A stretch of DNA of 64,000 nt from NCBI GenBank assembly GCA_030407005.1, contig JAUDYN010000008.1, positions 806,001 to 870,000 on the forward strand, written 5' to 3'. Of the stretch, positions 13,201-23,400 are shown piece by piece. A program made the position numbers and the translations under genes. Below the pieces are notes generated by a model, which worked only from the letters and a program-made list of their open reading frames with translations, searched no databases and had not been told where the DNA came from. Origin of the DNA: Desarmillaria ectypa (taxonomy: Eukaryota; Basidiomycota; Agaricomycetes; Agaricales; Physalacriaceae). Position 1 is the first letter of the stretch. Each line of letters opens with the position of its first letter.

Positions 13201-15326
13201 GATTCCTCTTCAACAATGCAGGACTATACTGGTATATGATCATTCTCTGCTGGTTGAATTCATGGTATATTTTTAGGCACTCCTATAATTATTTCTATGT
13301 GAACTTATATCAAGGACAATATCACTACTGCTTTTAATGTCCTCAATTTGATTGATAAACCAGAAGAATTAACCAACCAGAATCACTACAACACACTGCT
13401 GAGCAGCCACAATATGACTATTTATGATAAATCCCACCTCTCTGATAAAGCATGAGACATGCCAGGTGATGCCAGAGCCACAATATAAGCTATGCTCTGG
13501 ACAGGGGCAAGTAGATGGGATGCCCTCAAGCCTCTGAAGTCAAAAGCTTCTATGCTCTCTAGAGAGCCAAGTCATGCTTTTTCAGGGCCTGTAGAGGAAT
13601 TCTCAAATGCCTACCAAGGCCAAACACCTAAATGGACCAGTGACATGCCAAGAGTTACCATTTCCCAAGTCAGCAACCCTGAGAGAGATTCAAGTGAGTC
13701 ATCTAGCCTGAAAGAAACAGAAACAGCCAAACAGTCTGGGCCTGACCTATTGTCCCAGAGTGACTCTTCATCATAAGGAATGACCTCTCTGGAAACTGCA
13801 ACTCCCACCCCAATAAACCTCTATCAGGCACTAATGCAGCTGAAAAAGAGGAAGGATCTGCTAGCACCCAGATAGTAAAAAGGGGGCCCAGGATTATAAT
13901 CATGAAGGTGCCTAATAAAGAAGATGATACTGTCTTTTAGATATGGATGGATAAGCAATGCCAGACCTCAAGAAAGGCTCAGCCCATGATGAAATCCATC
14001 AATGACACCAAAAGAGGATCCACAGATAATCCTAATGAGGGGGTATCCTCCACAAGCACTTGGTACAAACCTTTTGAGATAGACTGGACCCTGCATGCAG
14101 TCCAGAATGCAACAATGACTGCTGCCACCAAGGCCACTCTCTCTATAGGTACATCCCAAATGTATCACTGAAATCACCAACAAACTTATCACTAAGCTAC
14201 AGAATGGGACTAAGGATGCCTGAGAAAGGCTCTTCAAGCTCCATGAACTAATTTATTATATTTATGGCATAAAGAGTCCAGGACATGACTTCATAATTAA
14301 CATACAACTCACTCCCTGCACTGGAGTACAAAAGCTCACAACCAGAGCCCTACTTGATAGCAGATGTACAGGTAGTTCAATTAATTGCTTCTATGTCCAG
14401 AAGCATAATCTCCCCACCTGAAAAACTGCAGCCCCCATTCCCATCTACAATGCTAATAGAACCCACAATCAGGTGGGCAATATCACTAAGTTTGTTGAAC
14501 TCCAGATGATTATTAAGAGTCATAGTGAAGTATCAATCTGGCAGTCACAAACCTTGGCTCTAAAATAATCTATTTAGGCTATGACTGGCTCAAATGTTAT
14601 AACCCAGTAATCAACTAAAAGACTGGCATAGTCATCTTTAAGCACTGTTTGTGCACCATGAACCTACTCTCTCTCTCTGACTCAGACTCAGAAAACCTAT
14701 GGGATGAGGAACTCAAAGAAGAGGATGTCATACTCATCATCAACATGCAAGAAAAACCAGTCATTCATACCATCTACTATGCTAATGATCTTGCTGCTGC
14801 TGCTAACACTGAAAAACCAAAGAAAATCTTTGAGGAGTCAGTACTGACCCAATATCAGAGCTATAGAGATCTATTCTCTAAGGAGAACTTTGATGAGCTT
14901 CCTGAGCAGAAACCATAGGATCATATTATTGAGCTATTACCTAATGCCAAATCAATGCTAGACTGTAAAGTATATCCATTGAACTAAAGTGAATAGGAAC
15001 AGCTTGATAAATTCCTAGATGAAAACCTCAGCTCAGGACATATCCACCTCTCCAAATCACCATTCACCTCCTCCTTCTTTTTGATAAAAAAGAAGGATGG
15101 TTCTCTCTGACCCATTCAAGATTATTATAAACTCAACAAAATGACAATTAAGAACCAATATCCTCTTCCTCTGATTTTCAAATTAATTGACAAGTTATAT
15201 AATGCTAAATACTTCTCCAAACTTGATGTTTGTTGGGGATATAACAATGTATGAATCTGTGAAGAAGATGAAGAAAAAGCTGCCTTCCAGACCAATTATG
15301 GACTATTTGAGCCCACTGTTATTTTC
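10256..15326 (+). pseudogene. E2 gag-pol remnant, first part (Gag to early reverse transcriptase)
   Basis: Starts MTLNFNKEQ and runs into a hydrophobic segment (about 10283-10366). After a solo LTR come acidic Gag, a coiled-coil-like stretch near 11980-12058, the capsid region near 12270-12480 (AKDWWVYK), a zinc knuckle near 13050-13095 with its His changed to Tyr, the protease region 14330-14560, and a linker with DPIVE-like decay before reverse transcriptase from about 14930. The frame is broken at 15326 by the E3 LTR, before the YLDD motif. In-frame stops such as those after WKE (10366) and throughout the capsid show that it is dead. Confidence 0.75.
10690..11082 (+). repeat. Solo gypsy LTR in E2 gag
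   Basis: 393 bp, TGTTACAATTTTTCC to GGCTGTAACA, with TATA-like sequence and a CTATCTTCTGACTAA segment. The flanks TCCTC (10685-10689) and TCCCC (11083-11087) differ at one transition, so a 5-bp target duplication is likely. It belongs to the same LTR group as E3/E4 and is in plus orientation. Confidence 0.8.
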
Positions 15327-15744
15327 TGTTAGAGACTATCTTAGTCATGTGACTTGGGACATCAGCTGTCCTCTTTGGGCTGTTACACATTCAAACAGTC
15401 ACCCAGTTAGAGGATTAGGCTTGGTCTTTAGTGTGTGAGAGTAAGAGGTATATGATTCTAATTTAGTCAAAAGATAGAGTACAATGGTGAGTTTTTACTC
15501 TACTTATATACTGTTTTCATGGCATTATATATAGATAAAATGATAGAGTCCATACTGGAATGGTGTTGAAGTGGAATGGATTCAGAAGGATCATGGTCCA
15601 ATAGAAAACGTCTGGGGTGACAGTTGGTGAGAATGAGGGTATTGTTTGGTGAGTGGTTGGATACGAGTCAGAAATGATAGTTGATTAGATAGATGAGTCA
15701 TGGATATGACTTGGATAAGATTAGATAACGGAAAAATCGTAACA
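15327..15744 (-). repeat. E3 3' LTR
   Basis: 418 bp, TGTTAGAGACTATC to AAATCGTAACA. Contains TGAGTCAT near 15694 and GATAAG motifs just before the right end. It abuts E2 reverse transcriptase on the left without a matching duplication on the other side of the E3/E4 block. Confidence 0.85.
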
Positions 15745-15776
15745 TTACCCCCTTGTTAAAGCAGTCATCCTGACTG

Positions 15777-18700
15777 CTAAGGCTCTTCTTCATCAGAGTC
15801 AGGAAGCATGAAATAATTCTAAACACAATGACATCGTCTGAATGTCATGGTTCCCACTTTCCAGGTGACAAAAGGATTATGGCATTTAAGCCAGTCATGG
15901 CCTAAGTATATGGTCTTAGAACCTAAATCGGTGACTGCAAGGTCAATTCATTTGCTGTGATCTCTGATGGTCATTTGGAGTTCCACAAATTCTGTTACAT
16001 CACCCGCCTTGTTATGGGTTCCATCTATGTTGTATATGGGAATGGGAGAGGCAGCTTTTCAGGTATCCAACTGGTGTTGTTGGACATAGATTTGGTTGAT
16101 AGAACTGCCTGTGCAGCCACTATCTAACAATGCTTGGGTTATCAACATCTGCTTTCCTGTGCAAGGAGAGAGCTGGATATCCACCAAAAAGTCTCATCCT
16201 GAGCTTTTGGTTCCATGGATATAACAGATCGGTTCATGGAGTTCGTAGAGCTGCTTGCGCACAAGACTCTCTCCAGTTCTTAAGCTCTGAATGAGCTCAT
16301 CAGTTATCTCTCCAAGTCATTTGGGATGAACCCAAGTAAAGAGAATGACTTTGGTGACTGCCAAGTTCTTGGAGCTGCAAACTGTGCATAGAGTCCAGTC
16401 GATCTCAAATGGTTTGTACCATTGGTGATCACATGCCTCTATTTCTGGCAGGACTTCGAGGTTTGGTACCCCCTGGTTAGGCAGGATTTTGGGTTTGGTG
16501 CTTCTCTTTTGGGCAAGACTTCGAGTGTTGGAGTACTGGCTTTGGACTGGCTGGCTTGCCATAGTCTAAAGGCAGTGTCATCATCTTCATCAGGTACTTC
16601 AATGATGGTAGTGGTTCTACTGGTGTGCCCCCTCTTTACTGCCTGGGTGCTAGCAGCTTCTCCCTGTTCTTCGGCTTTAGTTCACTTGGGAACTTGCCAG
16701 AGCTTGGGAGGAGTCTGGTTTTGGCTTGAGGCATCTGAGGTTCCATTTCTACTAGCAGTTCCAGCAGAGTACTGAGCTTTTGTGGCTGGGGCAAATCTCA
16801 TCAGCATTGCTGTTGGCTGCACTACTGGCTGTTCTCCCACCAGTCTGGCTAGCATGTGGCCCTGCTCCTGGCCTTGGTGATAGACACTCTCCTGGTCCCC
16901 CACTGATCCTGGTGAGGCTGGTGGACTTGTCCCTCTGCTCGAGGAGGACACTGAGGAGTTTGGACTTCTGGGAGGCCTGAAGGAGTCCTGCCTACTACCC
17001 TCTGCCCACAACTGATTACTCAGCGGCATATCCAGTGAGCTGAGCTCGTTGGACTTCATGGTGGTGCCAGCACTACCTGGCAAGTCCCGCACCTCATTAG
17101 GGGCTTGGGATTCACTGTAGATTTTCATGTCAGCTTCTTGCAGGAGTATGGCATACCTGTTTGTTGTCAATTCTTTGGTGGTCTTTGGCTTCAGAGTCTG
17201 TGAAGTCATAGAATATATATTTGTATTTGCCAATGATTGTCTATGTTTATAATATTCAGTCCAACCCATGGAGATTGAGGACTCACCTTCTTGAGACTTG
17301 GTTGAGCAAGAGGAATCAAACTCTTGTTGACCTAGTCTTTTGCCTTTTTGATCTTGGTCATGGCTGGCACCACTTCATTAGTGGGCCCCAAGGATTGAAC
17401 ATCCCTCAACTCTTTTCTCTTGGGACAATATTTGCTCAGGTGACCTTTCTCATCACACCTAAAGCATCTGCCCTTGGCCCTTCACTGATTGATGTCCATG
17501 GGCTTCCCTGCCCCTCCATATATTGTCCAACGACCGGTCCCGGCATCCCAACTGACCCCTGTGTTAGCAATTGGCTTTGGAGCTGAGGAACTTGTCACCC
17601 CAGTGGCGGCTTTGCTGCTGGATTGCTATCGGTGTTGGGGGCGGATATCCTTCTTTTGCCCATCCTGGGGCATGCCAGTGGTCTGGTCAAAGACCCACTT
17701 GCATTGGCGTTCCTCATACATTCTGAGGATCTGCTCCTTCCACTCTGGGTATGAGCATGGAATGTTGACACTCATATTAGAGATGAAGGTGATATAGGAG
17801 CTTGGAACTTCTAGTCATACTACCTTTACCATGGCACTGCACTCTGCCTCATTGGTCCTTCGGCCTGCTAGTTTGGCCTCTTCTTCCAATTTCTGAAAGT
17901 AGTGGGAGGTGGGCTGCACTCCCATCTGGAGATCAAACATCCACTTCTCATGGACTTCTTTGATGGTGGAGTCTCTAAATTGGCATGAGACCATATCAAT
18001 GAAGTCCACCCAGTTGGGGTAGCAGAAGTGAGCAGTGGTCCTGTCATAGGAGTCGCTGACCCAGAACTTGAGTCTCTTGTAGACCCACCAATCCTTGATG
18101 GCCCCTTCAAAGTGAGAGGTCATGAATAGTACCAGGTGTGACAGCACCTGGAAATAGTGTCAGAACACTTCAAAGTAGATGATGCAGTCACCTATGAAGC
18201 ATTCGATATCATCATGGTCCCCCTTGAATAGAGAGGGGACCTTGATGAGAGTCGGTTTGATGCCCAAATATGGGGCATCAGTGGCAGCATTTCCAACAGG
18301 ATTGGGAATGGGGTCAGGAGGACCCTTGCCAGGGAGCAGTCTTGGGATCGAATATCGATCTGGCCTTAGACCTGGGTAGCCTCTTAGTGGTTCTGAGGGT
18401 CTGCCCCTGTCAGGCTCCTTTCCCTTGTCCTGATCTCAGAGGTAATCTGCCATCATCCTTCTGGTGGATTCTTCCCTTTCCAGCTCCTCACGCATCTCTG
18501 TGATCCACTTCTCTTTTTTGATCAGCATGGTTTTCATCTGCTGCCAAATTTCTTCTGCTGTCACTGGGGTTCTTGATGTCCCTGCAGTGGTGGTTCCTGC
18601 AGGGGCTGTTTCAGCTTCCATCTCTTCTCCCATGCCTGCAAGGAGAAGACTGCCACCCTGGTAGGGGTGGTAGCCTTGTTGTTGTGCCCGACTGTGTGGT

Positions 18701-19962
18701 GGCGAGTTGGGCAGGGGTCTGGGTCTTGTGACCAGGGTATCTGGGGGGTGATCCAGAATGATTTCATATTGAGGCTGGTGGTATTCCAGCCCACTGTAGT
18801 AACCTGTATCATAGGTTAATATATTGTATTGGGGCCTTTGTCCCCATCTACTCCTTTCTTGTGACCTCCAGTTGCCATAACTGTCATAGGGAATGCTCCA
18901 GCTCCCTCTGCTCCTCCTTGTCTCTGGCTCAAAGCCCTGGAAATATATCTCTGGCAGAGAGGCAGAATATATTTTGGTCCCAGTTTGCATGTATCCAGGC
19001 ATGAACGATGGTGGCTGAGTCTGGACCCCAAATGGGGTCTCCTCGATTGAGTGCCAGCCACTCATTCATTTCTGGTCTGGGCTCATCCCAGAGGTCTCTG
19101 GATTCAACATCCCAATGTCGAATCTCTCAGGTGGTGGCCCTGAAGAGGCCAAATAGTCTTTGATTGACCTCAGAGAGGTCTGGCCAGATGTAGTCCCCCC
19201 CATTTGGGTTGAAGGGGTCATCGGGGGCAGAGGGAGCAGCCAGGGTTGGGGTGTCGAGCTCCTCATCAGACTCATCAGAGAGCTCGATGACAGGGAGCAA
19301 GGAGGTAGAGTTGGTCCCTCCTCAGGACCAGTTGTTTTTGTGGGCTCAGGGCCCATATAGATGGTTTCAATTCATGCCGGGATCATTGGGGTGTCGGGGT
19401 CCATTGTAGGACCCATCGGAGCTTTCAGGAGAGGGGGAGTGAGAATGAACATGCCAGTGTTGCTGGCAGAGAGCGGGGGTTGTAGGACAAGGGGGAGGGC
19501 CAGGGTATGGGGGTAGGGTGTCGTTGATCTGAGCCTGAATGTTCCACACATATTCCTGGGCCAGGGAGGGGCAGGTCATTCCATCTGATACCAGAGTAGA
19601 ACTGCCTGCACATTATAGACACGGGCGGAGGAGGGCCCAGGAGTCGGGGGCCTCTCATCATCAGTTGTCCCCTCAGAGGAGGACATGATTGCAAAATGGG
19701 CCCAGGGACGGATGAGTGGTATTGCCTCTTGTTGTCCCAGTCAGGTGGGGGGTAACTCCTGGGGAAGGACATTGTCTGGGTGTTGGGGTGGTCGGGGGGG
19801 AAGGGCTGGTCGGTGAGCTCACCTTTGTTGTAAAAGGGTTTGTATTTCTTCCTCGCAAATTAGAATGGCAAGGACCATGAAAAAGGTTAGGAGGATGGTG
19901 CCACCAATTGCGACGCCAAGAGAGATGGTTTGGGGGTTCTGTCTGTTTTCCTTGTTGGTCAT
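15777..19962 (-). pseudogene. E3 gag-protease remnant
   Basis: Gag starts MTNKENRQNPQ at 19962, followed by a hydrophobic stretch near 19870-19945 (TISLGVAIGGTILLTFF...). Then come a proline-rich linker, an acidic IELSDESDEEL stretch near 19270, a coiled coil near 18440-18640 (EEIWQQMKTMLIKKEKW), the capsid region near 17990-18200, an intact zinc knuckle (CFRCDEKGHLSKYC) near 17455, a candidate intron, an open 195-residue Ser/Pro-rich linker ending near 16682, and protease near 16010-16200. RT, RNase H and integrase are absent. A one-base shift near 19562 separates the N-terminal frame from the rest of Gag; there are few other lesions, so this is one of the younger copies. Confidence 0.75.
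17198..17286 (-). other. Candidate 89-nt intron between Gag and Pol in E3
   Basis: On the minus strand it begins GTGAGTCCTC and ends ACTTCACAG. The upstream Gag frame reads into it in phase 0 and meets a TGA inside. Removal joins Gag to the frame of the downstream linker. The same interval with identical length and ends is in E4. Confidence 0.45.
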
Positions 19963-20004
19963 AGAGAATGCTTCTTTGCAGCTAGCATTCAGAAGCAGAA
20001 GGAT

Positions 20005-20017
20005 ATCTTTCAACTAA
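20005..20017 (-). promoter_or_regulatory. E3 self-complementary primer-binding site
   Basis: TTAGTTGAAAGAT on the coding strand, directly after the 5' LTR. The adjacent LTR segment (20154-20166) is ATCTTTTGACTAA. The two mismatching bases are what CpG decay of an ancestral ATCTTTCGACTAA and its complement would give. Confidence 0.6.
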
Positions 20018-20434
20018 TGTTAGGGACTGTCTTAGTCATATGACTTGAGACATCAGCTGTCCTCTTTGGGCTGTTATGTGTTCAAACAGTCACCCAGTTA
20101 GAGGATTAGGCTTGGTCTTTAGTGTGTGAGAGTAAGAGGTATATGATTCTAATTTAGTCAAAAGATAGAGTACAATGGTGTAGTTTACTCTGTTTATATA
20201 CTGTAAGTATGGTGCTATATTTAGATGAAACTGTTCAGTCCATGCTGGAATGGTGTCAAAGTCAAATGGTCCAGAAGAATCATAGTCCAATAGAGAGAGT
20301 CTGGGGTGACAGTTGGTGAGAAATAAGGGTAATGGTCAGCGAGTAAGTTGATATAAGTTGGAAATGATAGTTGATTAGATGGATGAGTCATGGATATGAC
20401 TTGGATAAGATAAGATAATAGAAAAATCATAACA
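20018..20434 (-). repeat. Shared LTR: 5' LTR of E3 and 3' LTR of E4
   Basis: 417 bp, TGTTAGGGACTG to AATCATAACA. To its left lies a primer site and Gag start (E3); to its right a polypurine tract and the Pol end (E4). One LTR therefore serves both, a product of recombination between two elements. Confidence 0.85.
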
Positions 20435-20466
20435 TTACTCCCTTGTTAAAGCAGTCATCCTAACTG

Positions 20467-23400
20467 CTAAGATTCTTCTTCAGGGCTGTCGAACTGTGTT
20501 TCAATTTGACTGATCCAGTACTGATTAATCAGTTTTTTCCACAACATTTTGTCTGGATTGATGATCCATTTAGCATATCCATCTTTTTGTTTCATGAGAT
20601 AAGCTATGTCATCATATTTTGAGTATTCGTGGTCCAGTATCTTGATCACTGTCTTGTCCTTGGTTACGATTTTTAGAGTGTATACAGCACAGTTTATGCT
20701 AGCCTGGTACTCTTGGATTGCTTCCATTGCATTTGACATCTCATTTTCTCAGACCCATGAGTTGTGTTCTCAGATCCATCCCTTCCATTTGATGAGATAG
20801 TCCATGACTTCTCAGGATGGTTGTCCTCTTTTCGAGTGTACCTTTCAAGTGTGCGAGTCCAGAACTTCTTCAATTTCATATTCCCCTTGACTGTCAATGA
20901 GGTCTGGAGGGGGAGGTGGTGGTTGTTCTTGGTTGGGAAATGAGGGTGCAGTATAGGGAGTCAACAGTTTTTCATTGAATCAGGGGTGGATCTTCCAATG
21001 GGGTGATAGCTTTAGCTTGTAGGCTGCTATCTCTGACTTTTCAATGATTTTGAACAGTCCTGTTCATTTATCGTCAAGTTTCTTCTTGGGTCATAAAAGA
21101 TGAAGGTTGGCTGTATTGAGCCAGACCTTCTCACTGATTTGATATTCTCATGGTAACTATTTTTTGTTTGTCATATTGTGCCTTCATTTGTGCTGCTGCC
21201 TTTTCCAAGGTGTTGTGTACTTCTTTATGAACCTTGGCCATTGTTTCAGTGAAATTGACAGCTGTGGGATTTGCGAAGCTGGTTTTTTGGATTGACTCCA
21301 GGATGAGTTGAGGATTTCGTCCATATAGGACTATGAAGGGACTCTTACCCATGGCCAAGTGAGTTCAGTTATTGTGGGCAAATTCTGTGAAGAGTAGCCA
21401 TGCAACCCAGTCCATTTGTCAATGGTTGACAAAGATATGAAGATACTTTTCAACTTCTTGGTTGACTCTTTCTGTCTGTCCATCCATTTGGGGATGATAT
21501 GCCATAGAGGTGTTCTGCATGATATCCAACATCTGGTAAAGTTCCTTCATGAAGGAAGATATGAATTGGGGTCCTCAGTTGGATATGACCACTTGTGGCA
21601 TTCCATGCTTTGCATACACATAGTTGCGGAGCATCAATGCCCATCCTTCAACAGATAATTCCTCATTACATGGAATCAGAATTATGTTCTTGGAGAACTG
21701 ATCTACAATGATGAGTAGAGTGTCGAAGCCTTCTGATTCTGGAAGGCCAGTGACTATGTCAACAGAAATGTGTGTCCATGGAGCCTCTGGGATTGCATTT
21801 GGATGAAGAGGCATGGCTTTGGCCTGTGTATCACTCTTTGTTCATTGACAAGTTTTGCATCCTTTGATATAGAATTCGACATCTCTTTTCATCTTGGGCC
21901 ACCAGTCCAGTATTTGTGAAGGATGAGTTCCTTGGTTTTTGCGATTCCTGGATGTCTGGCAGTGATATGGTCATGGTATTGTGAAATGATTTCACTGCAA
22001 AGGGAGGGGTCTTGGGGAATATAGATACGTCCATCATACCACAAGATTTCATCTTCTTGGGTGATTCCCTATTCATGATTAAGGAATTTCTCAATCCCTT
22101 GGTCCTATTGATTCTTCTGTCAGGTTGTGTCTCTTATATGCATGGTTCATTCTTCAGTGGTGGGTAAGGTTAATGCCCAGAAATGTTTGGGAGAAAGGAT
22201 GACAATGTCTTGATTGTCTTCCTTTCTGGGTTATAATCATCTCATTGGCTGAGAAGATCTGCCTTTTTGTTAGCGATTCCAGCTTTGTGTTGAAGGACAA
22301 AGTGATATTCAGCCAATTCTGTGACTCACTGAGCTTGTCAGCAGTTCAGCTTCTGGGGTTTTTGGAAATACTGGAGGTTCTGATGATCTGTCCAGATTTC
22401 AATGGTTTCTTTGGCACCCATGAGATAATGATGCCATTCTTCTAAGGCAAGCATGATTGCCAGCAACTCTTTATTGTAGATCTCATAGTTGCATTCAGTG
22501 ACTGTCAGCACCTTTGACATGAAGGTGACTGGCCTCCATTTGCCATTCTGTTCTTGGCTTAGAACAGCACCTATGGCTCCATCGCTTGCATCAGCCTCAA
22601 CTCAGAATTTTACATCATTGGAGGGAATTGTTAGAACTACATCCGTGGTCATCAACTGTTTCAGTTGTGAGAATGCCTGTTCCTGTTCTGGTCCCCACAT
22701 CCAGTCTACTTTTCCAGTTAGCTGGGTAAGGGGGTGTACAATTTTCGAATAGTCATGAATGAACTTGCAATAGAAATTTGTGAACCCTAAGAAGGATTGG
22801 AGTTCCTTTTTCTTTGTGGGAGTGGGCTATTCTGCTATCCTGGCTGTCTTGACTGGGTCCATGCGAATCGCGTCTTCGCTGATGATAACTCCCAGGTAAC
22901 TCCCAGGTATTCGGTTTTTGAGTACCTCAAACTTGCATTTTTCTGGTTTGAGAAACAGTTTATTTTCTCGTAAGCATTGTAGGACTTGTTGGACAATGAT
23001 ACTGTGTTCCAAAAGGGATTTCATGAATATGAGGATGTCATCAAGATAGATGGTAACTTTTTCTCTGGTGATTAGGTCCTTGAAGATGTTGTTCATCATC
23101 CACTGGAATGTGGCTGGTGAATTGGTAAGGCCAAAGAGTCTCCAGTTAGTTCTGAATGGGGCCTTTTCTTTGTCTCCATCTCTAATTCATATGTTGTTGT
23201 ACCCCCATCGAACATCTAGCTTGGAGATTAAGGGGAGGGGATAACGATTCTTGATCATCATTTTGTTCAGTTTTCAGTAATCTTGAATGGGTTGGAGAGA
23301 ACCATCCTTCTTCTTAACAAAGAAGAAGGGAGAGGGAAATGGGGATTTTGAGGGATGAATTTGTCCTGAATCTAAGTTTTCATCAAGAAACTTGTCAAGT

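Larger units (their letters stand above)
15327..20434 (-). mobile_element. E3, internally deleted gypsy element lacking RT, RNase H and integrase
   Basis: Left LTR 15327-15744 and right LTR 20018-20434 bracket a 4.2-kb interior. The interior holds Gag and protease but jumps from the last codons of Pol straight to the region behind the protease. Compared with E4, about 3.2 kb is missing. The junction near 15783-15792 has the short repeat TCTTCTTCA, present at both deletion ends in E4. LTRs, primer site and polypurine tract remain. It shares its right LTR with E4. Confidence 0.8.

Noticed and set aside
15700..15735. GATAA repeats as simple microsatellites
   Set aside because: They occur at the same place in every LTR with fixed neighbours, so they belong to the LTR.
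17221..17797. Plus-strand open frames of 102-121 residues
   Set aside because: They are antisense to well-supported E3 Gag sequence, including the zinc knuckle; codon pattern follows Gag.
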